Positions 1-11,989 are shown, counted from the first letter of the stretch. The stretch: DNA of 64,000 bases from Meandrina meandrites (GCA_963693305.1 OY855905.1:4342701-4406700), one strand, 5' to 3'. Made by a program: numbers and translations. Notes: generated from the sequence alone by a model not told the origin.

Positions 1-790
1 CAAACTTACGAGTGAAATGTAAGCGAAATGTAACTTTATGCTTTGAATTTTCAAATGAACGAAAAACCTGCACAAGGAATAGGTATAGTTGTCAACAAGG
101 CTAATTATATTTCGGAGGAACAAAAAAACTATTTATGGGGAAAGTGGTTTTTAGGCAGCGAAAACAAGGAGTTACTTTGCCAAACCTTTGTCTGGATTTT
201 TGGTATTCAGTTTGCTCTTAGGGCTGGGCAGGAACACAGGAAATTGAGGTTTAACAATCACAATCATCTTAACAACATGACGAATCGGGTCATGCATGAG
301 TTCTTACTGCATAATGAGGATGTTAGTAAAACTAATAGTGGATTGGGCTATTTTTGTGTCAAAAAGAAATGTTGTTAGGGCATATAAGAATTCGACCAAT
401 GTAGAGCGTTGCCCAGTTGAGTTGTATAAAAATAAAAACTTGTCTCACATGCCAAAAGTAAACAGTGACCATGCATTTTATTTACGCGGGTTTTGCCCGG
501 GCCAAAAGGGGACGTATGCTATTGCAATAAAGCAAACGAGGAAGTTAACAAATGTAGTAAAGAGCATCATGAGAAAAGCAGGATTTGAGGGGCATTTTAC
601 AAATCCTTCACTTCGGCCAAGTTGTGCCACACGATTGTAAGAAGGTGGTGTGCCAGAATAAGTTATTGTAGAAACAACTGGTCACCGATCATGTGATGGG
701 GTTAGGGAGTACAAATGTACTTTATCAACGCTTAATGAAAGAAAAGCAGGGAAGGATTCCAAAGAAAGTTGAAATGGCTGCCAAAGAAAA
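1..790 (+). pseudogene. Degraded tyrosine recombinase-like (DUF3504/Crypton-derived) gene
   Basis: Two overlapping reading frames (43-378 and 296-640) together resemble the DUF3504 domain found in ZMYM/QRICH1/KCTD1-type proteins, which derives from Crypton tyrosine recombinases. Visible landmarks are an FALRAGQEHRKLR-like segment (recombinase box I region), a YLRGF.P motif, then NPSLRPSCATRL and, past a stop codon, TGHRSCDGVREYK (box II region). The reading frame shifts near base 355-385 and stops at 640 while recognisable sequence continues to about 760, so the gene is broken. It is also cut by the window's left edge, so upstream parts are unknown. A recombinase or DNA-binding role is known for the family; here it is most likely a dead copy. 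The family call rests on motif memory. Confidence 0.6.
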
Positions 791-799
791 AGACGAAAA

Positions 800-1975
800 A
801 GTGTTTAACAAAGGTGTTGGACCAAAATGTCATGAATAAATGCGATTAAGCGAAAAGGTATTCTCGTCAGTCAGTTGTAATTGATACTAACAGTCCTAAA
901 ATTGTTATTTCCTATAAGGAAGAAAGTTTTTCATTGTAAGGCGTGCAGTAATTGTCCACATATATTATTTTCCTTTTTGGACTCATCATCATACCTTGCC
1001 ATACCAAAACACAAAGGAACGTAAAAATTTGCACCAAGGATAACATTGAACCACAAAATTTGTCATTATGAGAAATTCAAACGCGCGCATTTTAGTTTAA
1101 GACGCACACACAAAGTCTTCCGCGTAACCTACATTAATCGCATCCCCGTAAATGGCGAAATAAGGCCAATTGATAGTAAATATCGCCTCCTATTTTTGAG
1201 AGGAACAAAAATGACCGCTCTTTAATAGGTAGCAAATCTACCAAAATCTCCATACATGCGATGCACCTTTAGAAGCAGCAATTTGATTGGTATTTGATAG
1301 CCGGCCTCAATCTGATTGGTGTGACATACATACACGATACGCTCAGTCAGTCACTACTCAGTCACTCATTGCATCACTAGTCTCACCATCCATCGCGACG
1401 ACTAAGAGGTATTTTTTTTTGTGTTTTGTTTTGTTTTTTGCTTTTTTGTTTGTTTGTTTGTTTTTGTTTTTTTTTTGTTTTGTTTTGTTTTTTTTTTGGG
1501 GGGGGGAGAAATTTAATGCTGGCGATGGAGAAGGGAGGGAGGGGGGAGATCCCTCCGATAGACTACCGTCCAGTCCTGGGGGAGTGAAAATATTGTTATT
1601 CACTTCAGTCAAACCACTGAAACCAAGATAAGGTTCTGTTTGATAGTTCACTAGGCTCGAACGCAAACTTTACCAGAAATAATACAACTAATCAATATCA
1701 AAGTGATTTGGATTCTTTAGTAATCTGCACACTGAATGCAAAATTCTTAACACAAGCAGTGAAAGCCTTTAAATCTGTCAAATTAAAGACTTGTGTAGGT
1801 GCTTCAAACGTATTCACTCAATCTGTTGGACAAAGAAGAAAAGTACAAACAATTAAAGCGCGTATCGTAGATATAGCAACTTTGCAACTGCAGATATCAA
1901 GAGGTAGCGAGGCCTGCGCACTAGTAGACCGAAAGTGTCGTAAACGCGTCTTGATCCAGAGTATGGCATCTCACT
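800..1975. other. Non-coding stretch with a T-rich low-complexity tract
   Basis: No credible gene seen. Bases about 1410-1500 are a T/G homopolymer-like tract (runs of T broken by single G) followed by a run of G; open frames across it are low-complexity artefacts. The rest is ordinary AT-rich intergenic DNA. Confidence 0.5.
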
Positions 1976-2495
1976 TTAAGGAGAAGTTCACTCCAGAATG
2001 GCCATTTATTTTCTTTACGCCAATAAAAAGTTTATACAAAAATATGTTATTCACCAAAATTTCAGCTTCCAACGAAACAACAAATACTTCAAACTCCTTG
2101 TTTCTTTGAAGTGGCTTTTGTTTGTCAAAACACCTGTCTGAAAGAAAAGAAAATGTGAAAGGTTTTTTTGTATCTCTTGGAGCTCTGTTTGAGAAACAAG
2201 GAGCTGCACAAACAGGCATTTTGACAAACAAAAGCCACTATAAAGAAACAAGGAGTTTCGAGTATTTAAATTTTCCCGCTAAACTTCAGGCTGAGCTCTT
2301 TGGCGTCACGCATACATTACTAGCTCCAAGATGGCGGCGTTCAGTTGTCGAATTTTGGGCTACTTTAGAGAAAGATTTCGTAGGGATTTAGCGCTCGTTG
2401 GAAGCTGAAATTTTGGTGAATAACATATTTTTGTATAAACTTTTTATTGGCGTAAAGAAAATAAATGGCCATTCTGGAGTGAACTTCTCCTTTAA
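1976..2495. repeat. Palindromic TTAA-bordered MITE-like element
   Basis: The left arm (from TTAAGGAGAAGTTCACTCC at 1976) is repeated as its reverse complement ending at 2495, through the segments for GGCCATT, the CCAATAAAAAG stretch and the AAACAAGGAGTTT stretch. Nearly the whole unit is one long inverted repeat with a small centre near 2160-2190. TTAA lies at both borders, as in piggyBac- or Kolobok-type insertions, but the two ends are offset by one base, so the class is uncertain. No transposase is encoded. Confidence 0.6.
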
Positions 2496-2795
2496 GCACC
2501 CAAACTACAAACTTTGATTTAAATAAGCTCTAAACTCAGAAATGAAAAGTAAATCATCTTAGAGTAGGCACCAACACTGGAAAATGGGATCATATTCTTA
2601 CGTGCATATTTGGGAATCTTAGTAGCTTGCCGCCAAATCACCGGCCTTCGAATGGGAGATGTTTGATTGAAAAGGGAGCCTCACACTGAGCGAGAGAAGG
2701 ATTCGAAGATAGATTTCTGTCATAGTGGGATATGCCATAATGTCGCTTTTCATGCTAAACGCAATCAGAATGAAAAAGGAAGTTTATCAGAATAC

Positions 2796-3050
2796 CTGAC
2801 ACAGGGAGTTCAGCTTTGCAACCGCTTTTGTCGCACATAGCAATAGCGCATTGTCCACTTTTTAAGCAATGATCATTTATATAATCGTAGGTTCCCCTAC
2901 TGAGGCAATCACGAAGTGTCGTAGAAGGACTGACATACAGAGAGCACACCGCATTGGTTTTCAGACAAGGCTTGTTTTTAATGTTGTCCTCACATTTGCT
3001 GTCTGCGTTGGCCCCTTCAGCAGAACAAACGGGGCACATGAATGGTTCCA
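2796..3050 (-). CDS. Ly6/uPAR-like three-finger domain exon (copy B)
   Basis: A 255-bp exon bounded by an acceptor (..CATTACAG before base 3050) and a donor (CAG|GTATTC after base 2796), phase 1 at both sides. It encodes a cysteine-rich module starting EPFMCPVCSAEG with CxxC, spaced single cysteines, an RDC motif and a closing CDKSGC, consistent with a Ly6/uPAR three-finger fold (secreted or GPI-anchored surface proteins). It closely matches the exon at 3348-3602. It could join the signal-peptide exon at 4670-4739 in frame. No C-terminal GPI-signal exon was identified to the left. Confidence 0.6.
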
Positions 3051-3347
3051 CTGTAATGAACAAAGAATACTGTTTACTCAGTTGCTTAAATATGTTTCCT
3101 GATCATTAAATCTTTCAACATGCATTAAGTCAAAGTTCAAGTTCGTACTGATATCTACGGAATCGGAATCTTAGTAGCTTGCCGCCAAATCACCGGCCTT
3201 CGAATGAGGGAAGATTGATTGTAAAGGGAGCTTTGCACTGAGGGAGACAAGGATTCCAAGATAGACATCTGCCATAGCGGGATATGCCATAACGTCGCTT
3301 TTCATGCTTAACGCAATCAGAATGAAAAAGAAAGTTTATTGGAATAC

Positions 3348-3602
3348 CTGACAAGGGGAGTTCAGCTTTGCAACCGCTTTTGTCGCACATAGCCATAGCG
3401 CAATGTCCTTTCTTTTGGCAATCATCATTTACATAGTCGTAGGTTCCCCTACTGAGGCAATCACGAAGTGTCGTAGAAGGACTAACATACAGAGAGCACA
3501 CCGCATCGGTTTTCAGACAAGGCTTGTTTTTAATGATGTCCTCACATTTACTGTTTGCGTTGGCCCCTTCAGCAGAACAAACGGGGCACATGAATGGTTC
3601 CA
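3348..3602 (-). CDS. Ly6/uPAR-like three-finger domain exon (copy A)
   Basis: A 255-bp exon with the same acceptor and donor sequences and phase 1-1 as its neighbour at 2796-3050. It encodes a nearly identical Cys-rich module (about ten cysteines, CPVC at the start, CDKSGCKAEL at the end). Splicing from the signal exon at 4670-4739 regenerates a valine codon and keeps frame. Because both copies are symmetric phase-1 exons, either could be used alone (alternative exons) or both in series (a two-domain protein). Intronic sequence beside both copies is also duplicated, which points to a local tandem duplication. The Ly6 call rests on cysteine pattern, not a search. Confidence 0.62.
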
Positions 3603-4339
3603 CTGTAATGAACAAAGAATACTGTTTACTCAGCTAGCTGCTATAATATGTTTCCTGGGCCCGGTTGCATAAAGCAACTTAAGATTAAGTCGGATCTTAT
3701 GCAACTTTTCGCTGTGTTTCAGAAGATTTTTTACACCGGCATTGTGCTTGCCTTACTCTTTTATCTACCTTCAGCTGATTTATCAATAATAGCGTGCAAG
3801 GAGAACTTTCAGAACGCAAGGAATGATTACAGAAAATCTCACGTAATCTTAGGTTGCTTTATGCATCCGGGCCCTGATCATTAAATATTTAAACATGCAT
3901 AAAATATAAGTTCAAATTCATTCCGAGATCTACTTTTTACATGTCTCACCAAGAGTGAGACCTGGATAGGGGATAAGCTGAAAAGTGAATCTACTCTTTT
4001 ACAAAGTACACGTGAACAAAGTGACGAGAGCTCACCGTTATCGCAGGGGCCATGGGTTAGAATCCCAACTATCTTAACCGTGTTAACAATAATTGCTGGA
4101 ATCTATGTAAACATTAGCTACGGGTCATTATGAGTTGAAATTACTGTGTGTTCACTTAATATATTTTATTGTAAATATTAGGTAGCGTCATAAGCGAATA
4201 GCAATTTTTATAATAATAATATTAATAATTATTATTTTCATATTTGAATTTTTTTTTTTTTTATTAGAATCTCCAATTAGCGCACTGGGGCTTTTTATAC
4301 TTAGAGAAAATAAAAGTTTTATCATCATCATTATATTTA

Positions 4340-4625
4340 GGGGAGCAGGGATGGCGCAGTGGTGAGAGCGCTCGCTTCCCACCAATGTGGCCCGGGTTCG
4401 ATTCCCGGACCCGGCGTCATATGTGGGTTGAGTTTGTTGTTGGTTCTCGTCCTTGCTCCGAGGGTTTTTCTCCGGGTTCTCCGGTTTTCCTCCCTCCACA
4501 AAAACCAACACTTCCAAATTCCAATTCGATCGGGAATTCGAGGGCCACAGGTTTGTCAGTCGCGAGACTGTTATGTGCTACCCTCGTTAAACATAGTTGA
4601 TTTATTTTATTTTATTTTATTTATC
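4340..4625 (+). repeat. tRNA-derived SINE
   Basis: A tRNA-like head carries an A-box-like TGGCGCAGTGG (4352-4362) and a perfect B-box GGTTCGATTCC (4395-4405), the internal RNA polymerase III promoter spacing. It is followed by a non-tRNA body (CTCCGAGGGTTTTTCTCCGG-type segment) and a TTTTA-rich tail at 4598-4625. It sits in the intron of the Ly6-like gene. The tRNA part lacks a clean cloverleaf, so it is a retroposon and not a working tRNA gene. Confidence 0.75.
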
Positions 4626-4669
4626 AATTTGCCAATCTCATGGGGGCAAAAATAATACTTTAAAAATAC

Positions 4670-4739
4670 CTTCGTTACTTTGTCCAAAGACAGCAGCAGT
4701 GAGGACTGTCAACATAAAAATCCCCAAATACATCATCAT
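4670..4739 (-). CDS. Signal-peptide exon for the Ly6-like gene
   Basis: Read on the minus strand, three consecutive ATG codons (4739 downward) open a 23-residue hydrophobic leader, MMMYLGIFMLTVLTAAVFGQ followed by SNE, then one base and a GTATTT donor at 4669-4668. The leader has the n-region, hydrophobic core and small-residue cleavage region (A-V-F-G) of a secretory signal. Its phase-1 end fits the phase-1 acceptors of the Ly6-like exons at 3602 and 3050, so it is probably the first coding exon of that gene. It is too short to appear as a long open frame. Confidence 0.6.
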
Positions 4740-5359
4740 CTGGTAAAATGCCCTGAAGTTAAAACAAAAGTTGTGACGCTGTCAGATTGTCATATCGCGA
4801 AGACACAAACTGTGTTGAAGACTTTGTTGTAATTGCAAGCACTCGCTGACTTTTAAAAAAAAAGGTCACGAAATGCGAGCCACAGCGGTGATTCCATTGG
4901 CTGCTTCAAAGAAGCATGCAAAATTTAAAACTGTGGGCACGACCCACGGAATCTCCATTCAAACCTCGCAACGCGGACCACTTTAACATTAAAACTCTGT
5001 TGGGCTAGTATTCCAATGAAAAAATGACAAACTGAGAGCCAAATAAAAGAGGTTCACTGCTTAATAAAGGCTTCCTAAACTAGCCTGCAACTGTGACACT
5101 GAGTGAATTCGAATGCAAAATTGATTGCACGCTGTTTATTACATTTGTAAGTAACAACAACAAAATAAAATGTAAAAGTTATTCGTAATTGCATCTCAAG
5201 AAATTTTATGTCTGCCAATCAATTGATATTCTTATTGTGTTGTTCGAAAGGCAAGAATGCAGCGCCCAGTCACATCAAATTCAAAAACATCAAACGAAAA
5301 AGGGGAGAACTAATTATAATTATTTGAGATTTAGGGCTGCGTATCTTGATTTCGTGAAA
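4740..5359. other. Non-coding stretch upstream of the Ly6-like gene
   Basis: AT-rich sequence with no supported gene. It would contain the promoter and 5' UTR of the minus-strand Ly6-like gene, but no clear core promoter stands out. Confidence 0.4.
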
Positions 5360-5852
5360 CTGGACCTGTTTTCCTGGAATTTGTATAAGTGACCGCTTAA
5401 CTGGACCTGTTTTCCTGGAATTTGTATAAGTGACCGCTTAACTGGACCTGTTTTCCTGGAATTTGTATAAGTGACCGCTTAACTGGACCTGTTTTCCTGG
5501 AATTTGTATAAGTGACCGCTTAACTGGACCTGTTTTCCTGGAATTTGTATAAGTGACTGCTTAACTGGACCTGTTTTCCTGGAATTTGTATAAGTGACCG
5601 CTTAACTGGACCTGTTTTCCTGGAATTTGTATAAGTGACCGCTTAACTGGACCTGTTTTCCTGGAATTTGTATAAGTGACCGCTTAACTGGACCTGTTTT
5701 CCTGGAATTTGTATAAGTGACCGCTTAACTGGACCTGTTTTCCTGGAATTTGTATAAGTGACCGCTTAACTGGACCTGTTTTCCTGGAATTTGTATAAGT
5801 GACCGCTTAACTGGACCTGTTTTCCTGGAATTTGTATAAGTGACCGCTTAAC
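5360..5852. repeat. 41-bp tandem satellite, 12 copies
   Basis: Twelve head-to-tail copies of a 41-bp unit beginning CTGGACCTGTTTTCCTGG and ending near AGTGACCGCTTAA. Copies are essentially identical apart from a single C-to-T change in one of them (GACTGCTT near 5557). Such homogeneity indicates recent expansion or gene conversion. Confidence 0.95.
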
Positions 5853-6370
5853 GCTCTGCACCGAAATTGAGGGAAAAGGAAAGGAAAACAAAACAGAAAC
5901 AAAAGAGATTTTGAAGGACGCGTAAAGAATACTAATTTCCTATGCGAGACAACAAAAAGAGCAGTAAGACACTACCTCTCTGGAACCTCTATTTTCATTC
6001 GCCCGCTGTAAACACTACCTCTATTGTTATTCATGGCTAGGGGCATTGTTATGACCTGTTATCTATTGTTCTAAGAACCAATGAAGTAACTCGTTCCGAG
6101 AGGTAGTGGGCGACCCAAAAAGAGCTTTGAATGGGTTTGCCGATCTTTTGTCGGTTTTAATGTATTGACAATGAAAATATTTGGTTAATTTGCATGTGTA
6201 AACCCTACTCGTCTGGGAAATACACAAACACAGTACAATTAGATATCTACTAGGCTACTCGTTTGAGCGATCTGCAACTTAAAACTCGATGAAGTGATTC
6301 GATCTCTAGATCTGCACTAAAGCGCAAATCAATTTCATATGCCCGCAGAAATATAAATCGATTTACAATA

Positions 6371-7192
6371 AGGGCCAATTCGCACTAGGCGGACAAATTT
6401 TGTAACAATTGGTAGATTTCATCATTGTGTGTCACTTGTTACAGAAAACAAGTGCGAATACGTTTTTTGAGACCTAGAACTTGTCCAACAATTCAGGAAA
6501 ACAAAGAGGCAGTTGTCTTTTGATTGGTCCGCGTTGCACGCGCGATAAATTTTGTCAAACAATCGCAAAAACAGGTGCGAACGACTTGTTGGACAAGGGT
6601 AAATTTTGTTAAAACGGGCAAATCTTCAAAGGGGCCGATGTCCTGCCTCAAGGCAGGACAATTCATGACAAGTCGCGTTCCAACGCCCCTCGTTATGCCA
6701 GATAACAATACTTTGTTGATTGGCTATTGTGTTTGGTCTGGATTGTACTGAACAAAACACGTGAAATTTTTCCACGATAGGTGGCAAAACACGTTTGTGT
6801 GCCAAGGTGAGGTCGTGGAAGAATGGTAATACCGGGGTTGCAACAAAAGAATGCGGAGGGAGCCCGTTTGTGCGGATAAATGGAGGGAAAAGAAATAGTT
6901 TTTTGCGACATTTTCCCTGCACGAGCACAAAAAGATCAGTACACGCGCACTTGAAATGCAAATCGTTATAAAAATACCACGTACGTGGACCTGCCTGATT
7001 ATTTGATGTTTGCACAAGACGACCGTGCCGAGAAATGTACAAGGATGCCAGAAGCACGTGCAGAGCTATTGAACTAATAATTACTCCTTTTTTTTCTTCA
7101 AAATGTCTCTGACTTGTCGCAACAATTTGTTTTTGTCAAAAATGTTATTGCATTTTAAACTTGTCCCCTAGTGCGAATCGCCCCTTTAAGGA
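6371..7192. mobile_element. Non-autonomous DNA transposon with about 30-bp inverted ends
   Basis: The left end (AGGGCCAATTCGCACTAGG at about 6371) is matched by the reverse complement at 7160-7192 (CCTAGTGCGAATCGCCCCTT). TTAA lies at the right border, and a decayed ATAA at the left is compatible with a TTAA target. No transposase motif is recognisable in the minus-strand frames inside, so it is likely a MITE-like derivative. Class (piggyBac or Kolobok) is a guess. Confidence 0.5.
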
Positions 7193-10100
7193 ACAATGCA
7201 ATCTCATTTTGTACAGCTTAGATCGAAATTAATCGGCGCACTGTAACGTAGGATTTCTGTCAGATTTTAGAGTTATATATCCAGTCCTTTCAAACGTGTT
7301 GCTAAGTTAATTGATTATTTTGGCGGGAATCGTATTTTACGCTCCTAAATATAACTATCTCCACAAGCCAAGATTTAAGCGAAAACTACTGGTAAGGTCG
7401 AAAGACATCACCCGCTCTTGAAAGACAATTTTGGGGCAGAGCTGATTGTAAGAATCAAACATTTCTTGCAGTCGGACGGGTCCGACATCATATCTTGGCA
7501 TTATACACAGTAAACTGAATTATCCTAAACAACATTACCGCCATTACTTACGTGTAACTCTCGAACCTCAATCAGAGTGGTGTTGTGACCGCTGTAAACC
7601 ACTTAAAGCTCCGCGTAATAGCGTCAAGATTAACTAATGATCCCCTTCAGACCATTTCTGTTTGTTAAAAGCGTCATGCCGAAATAGATTGAATTTACCA
7701 ATCATGGTCAGGCATTTTATTCCTGGGAGATAACTACTGCGCCCCAATCATTGCTTATGATAACTCCTATTCACATTAGCGGAATGAATATTTTGACAGA
7801 AGGCCTTTTAAAGATCCTCTTCTGGTTCATCACGGACCAATGAAATTACACTTCTGAAACTAATAGACTTCCCCTACAGCCAGCAAAAATGACTTTGTTA
7901 TTAACGGATGCCGAAATTATGATTAACTGATAAAGTATTTATTCCTCGTTTCGTTTAAAAGTGCAATCTTTCAGGAAGGCCATCCAAGCAGAAATGTTTT
8001 CAAATGAACAAAAGCAAGTCCATTAAAATCTTCTAATCCTTTAATCATTAACAGGAAAGTACTTATCTTACATATTCAAATGCCGCCACGATATTAATTT
8101 TGCTGTGTATCACATTTCGTCTACTGTTTAAGGAAGGCGAATCTTTTTCCGATAATCATAGCACTTGACAGGGTTTGGAAATAATGCTGTTCTGTCACAA
8201 TTTACCGTTTATTTTTTTCTATGTACCATATACTGATGTAATGAACCTTTTATTCTTTCATATAACAATGAATCTCGGTAATGATTCATTACAAACTCAA
8301 AACCCTTCTCCAAAAGAAAAGAACGGCCCAGTACGGGCTAAGAATTCCTGTGATAGCATATTCAGTATAATTTCCTCTCTGTTCGAAAACCACCAAGCTT
8401 CGACACAAAATAATTAACAAAACCGAAAAAGAAAGCAAAAAAAAGGAATTCAGTTTAAATAACGTGAAATTAATACCAATCAGGTGTGAGAGAGCTTAGG
8501 GCGTCTCGAATCAATAACACCGATCTTTTGTTTTTACTTGACGCTTTAATTGCATATACCGTAAAGAAAGAAATCTTTGCTAGTTTCCTGCACGAAAACC
8601 TCTTCGCACATAAAACTTTCAAAAACCGTCTATAAAATACCCGAGTACAAGTCAGGCGAAACTACTGTTAAACCATCTACAACTTAGTTTGTTTCAGGTG
8701 GTCGGTTAGTTGGGGATCAGCGCGAAAAACTGCGAGCGAAAAATGAGGGGAGGGGTGAGGGAGAGAAGGCAAGAGAGTTACATGCTCTTGGCATTATGCA
8801 CAGTAAATGAATTATACTAAAACAAATTATTACCACGCTTACTTGCGTGTAACACTCGCACCTCAATTAGCATAACGATATGATCTGAGTGGGACCGTCT
8901 TCGATTAGCTGCCTAATGGCCCGCCCAGATGCACCGCAAGTAGCTCGCACGTTGTCTCCGTTGTAGATTTGTAATTACGTCAGTTTCATTTGCAGGCGGA
9001 AAATAAGATATGATTCTCGTAAACTTAATAATCAAAAGCTCATTTCAACTCAGAATTTAATAAATGCATAATTGAAAATTGCTGGATGTAGCTTTTTAGT
9101 TCATCAGAATTTCTAACTTAAAAGATTTAATAAAGTTAAATTAATTAGTTAATTAGTTAATTCGGCAGTACAAGAGGCTAGCTTGCGAAAATAAAACACT
9201 TTAGCTAGGATTCGGGCGAACATGGTCCATTTATTCGCATGACTACCTTATTAGTTCCGTGGCTGTGGAATTCTCACCTCAGTCAGAGTGCTATATTCAA
9301 TTGTGTTGCACTTGATTAAAACTCCGCGCTGCTGAGCTTCGCGTCCAGATTAATTAACGTTCCTCCTCACCTGAGCCGGTTCACAAACAAATGGTGCTGT
9401 TTTGATGTTCAAAAGCATCATACCGAAATTAGATTCTATTGACCAATCAGGGTGTAGTTTAGCATATACTCCCATAATGTCCCTTTTATTCTTTTAGATA
9501 GCAATGAGTGTTGGTGATGACTTTTTCCAAACTCATAACGGTTCTTCAAAAAGAAAACGGCGCAGTAGGGTTTAAAACTTCTTGCGATAGCTTATTTAGT
9601 ATAAATTCCGCTTCGTCAGAAAACCGCTAGGCAGAAACTTCGAAGCAAATTAATTACGAGACAAAGTTGGTTCAAGAAAGGCAGTCAATGCTTTTTGTGA
9701 GCTTCTTTTATTGACCAATCAAGGCTTACCTGAGTCTTACCTATATCTGAGAGATTATTGCACCATACGCTTAACAAAGAGTCAAAGCGGCGATTGTGAC
9801 CACGTTCGTTCTATAATGAATGGAATCTTCGAAGAATCTAGCTAATTGAACAACGGTGACGATTGTTCACAGTTTAAGTGTTTTCCTGTACTGAAAAGAG
9901 AGCCAGAAATTCATAACCTTCCGAATATGGCATTAGAATGTAGGACATAAATTTGATTCTCGCAGTTTATTATTGATATTTCGGGTGGCTAAGTCGTTCC
10001 TCAAGGAATAATTATTACATCACTTTTCAAACAATCCCTACCACAGCGAACAATAAACAATGAACTCAATTCATGACTCGGGGTAAAACGTGTTTTGAAA

Positions 10101-10555
10101 AGGGAAAGTTGCTCGGTTAAGCCTTTTAAAATTTCTCCTGCAAATCAATGATCTCTGGCTTTGACCTTTAATGTGGCGTTGGAAGTCTCTCTGGATAGTT
10201 TCATTGGCTTTAACAAAACACGGCGCAGCTGGTTTGTGGTTAAATTGGGGTAAACAGCACTCTCAGTAAAGCATAAGCGTATTTATGAACAGGGAACATT
10301 TATATATTTCTTATATCTTTATATACACGTCTGAAGTTTTCAAAAGGTGGTTAACGTTATTTTCGCTGCTTTGAGCAAAAATCGCCGACAGAATCTCAAA
10401 AGTAGACGATATAAAACTAAAAGGAATACCAGTTTTTTTCTCTTCTCCTTTCACTTATTAAACATCTCGCGCTGTTTATTTTTCTTTTGTTTTTCTTCAG
10501 CCCCGTCTTAAGCCTATTCATCAGAGGCCAAGGTACGCGGTCAAATAGATCCAGG
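7193..10555. repeat. Intergenic DNA with a diverged tandem segmental duplication
   Basis: No supported gene. Bases about 7490-8420 and 8785-9665 are diverged direct copies. Shared landmarks include TTGGCATTATRCACAGTAAA, a TACGTGTAACTCTCG-like stretch, and the block around 8265-8415 that matches 9496-9655 (ATAGCAATGAGT..CAAACTCA..AAAAGAAAA). Short open frames in the first copy are not conserved in the second, which argues against a protein gene. Confidence 0.55.
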
Positions 10556-10845
10556 AGTTTCATGCCTCATGCGAGGCAATCATCAGGCGACTGCCAGAAA
10601 AAACGGCTACATTCAAGGATATTTGAAAATACAGAACAATACAATACATGGTTACTAGGTGTACTGCGTGTCACGTGTCGCGTCAATCTTAAACGCTAAT
10701 TAGATGATAACATTTTCAGCAAGAATTTCCTAGCGTGTCTGCAACTCGATGTAAGCTCATTTCATGTAACCGTTATTGTAGTCAGTTGCCTGATGATTGC
10801 TTCGTAACAGGCATGAAACTCCGAGTAGCAATTAAATGTTTTTGA
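10556..10845. repeat. Inverted repeat with GGCAATCATCAGGC arms
   Basis: GGAGTTTCATGCCTCATGCG..GCAATCATCAGGC at 10556-10596 is repeated in reverse complement at about 10784-10842 (GCCTGATGATTGCTTCGTAACAGGCATGAAACTCC). The sequence just left of it (10500-10555) is a paralogue of 11620-11640 plus 11865-11920, and so records the state of that site before the MITE at 11639 inserted. Confidence 0.6.
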
Positions 10846-10864
10846 ACTAGTCCGACTCCAGAAA

Positions 10865-10960
10865 TTTATCCTTTATTTATATATTTTATATATATTTATA
10901 TATTATATATATATTATATATATTTATATTCTATATATATTTTTATTATATAAACTGCAG
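10865..10960. repeat. AT microsatellite
   Basis: A TATATATTTATA-type simple repeat. No other content seen. Confidence 0.85.
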
Positions 10961-11109
10961 TGCTTTAGCGAGTGGTAGCAAATCGAGAAAAATGGTATCC
11001 CACATGTGTGGATAAAAATGATATCCACACATGTGTGATATCATTTTTGACCAATCAGCTTGCAGAGTTTGCCATGTTCCAATGCTGAATGAGCCAAGTA
11101 AATCGATAT

Positions 11110-11265
11110 TAAGTCGAAAAATCTTCGGATCTTCCTCGGCAATCTTCGGCAATCTTCGGAAAACTTCGGAAATTCTCGGAAAATGTTCGGAAACATTCGT
11201 ACAACCTTCGGACAACATTTTGAAAATTTTCGGAAATCTTCGGAAAATCGTCAAAAACATCGTAA
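11110..11265. repeat. Degenerate CTTCGGAAA repeat
   Basis: Imperfect reiterations of (A)TCTTCGGAAAA with variable spacing. Two diverged long frames run across both strands only because the unit lacks stops. A short palindrome (GATATCCACACATGTGTGATATC) lies just upstream at about 11020-11045. Confidence 0.7.
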
Positions 11266-11289
11266 TTAGTAGGTTTATATAATAAAAAG

Positions 11290-11433
11290 AATAATACATG
11301 GTTTCTTGGAGATATGAAATTTATCTTCTCGTGTTCAAATCCGATATCTCACTCGTTCGCTGCGCTCACTCGTGAGCTATCGATTTGAACACTCGAAGAT
11401 AAATTTCATATCTCCGCGAAACCATGTATTATC
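11290..11433. repeat. Palindromic MITE with about 55-bp arms
   Basis: ATAATACATGGTTTC..GAGATATGAAATTTATCTTC at the left returns as its reverse complement ending CATGTATTAT at 11433. The centre carries CACTCGTTCGCTGCGCTCACTCG, itself nearly symmetric. No coding content. Confidence 0.75.
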
Positions 11434-11638
11434 CTCTATATATATAATAGTTGCGCGCAAATATTGGGTTAAGGAGTATTTTAGCCGAAATATAGAGCTG
11501 ACTTCCTTGTCTGTTTGTTTTGAACGCCCTTTTCTCAATGAACGGCCATTCTAGTCTTCAGGAAAGTTATAAGGAGTTCGTATTGGATACAATCTTTTAG
11601 TTCAAGTCTTTTTCTTTTTCTTCAGCCCTCTCTTAAGC

Positions 11639-11864
11639 TAGACTGCAAAACAGTCGTATTTTCTGCGAACGCGCTTATCAAATCGAGAGGTCTGGAACCA
11701 ATGTCAAAACGGAGAGTGAGACTGGGGAGAGACGCTAAAATTACTCTCAAAGTATTCTCCTCGCCTCGCACGCCCTACGAGGCTCGGGTTACGATCGGCT
11801 TTTCGCGCCTTTGATACCCGAATGTTCAATGATTTTAGAGGAAATACGACTGTTTTGCAGTCGA
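11639..11864. mobile_element. 226-bp MITE with 9-bp target duplication (Mutator-like)
   Basis: Inverted ends GACTGCAAAACAGTCGTATTT / AAATACGACTGTTTTGCAGTC flank a GC-richer core. The direct repeat CTCTTAAGC occurs at 11630-11638 and 11865-11873. The paralogous locus at about 10505-10550 has a single such site with matching flanks (CAGCCCCGTCTTAAGCCTAT), so the insertion and its 9-bp duplication are supported by an empty site. A 9-bp duplication fits Mutator-like elements. Confidence 0.75.
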
Positions 11865-11989
11865 CTCTTAAGCCTATTCACTGCCCAATGTACGCAGTCA
11901 AATAGAACCAGGACACTTTTTGTTGACCTGGTTTTCACAAGTGCAGCTTTAAAGATTTTATATATATTGGTATTTGTTTATATGTATTT

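Noticed and set aside
4352..4420. tRNA gene
   Set aside because: A and B boxes are present, but no proper acceptor or anticodon stems form and a SINE body and tail follow.
5360..5852. CRISPR-like array
   Set aside because: Units are contiguous with no variable spacers; the context is a eukaryotic genome.
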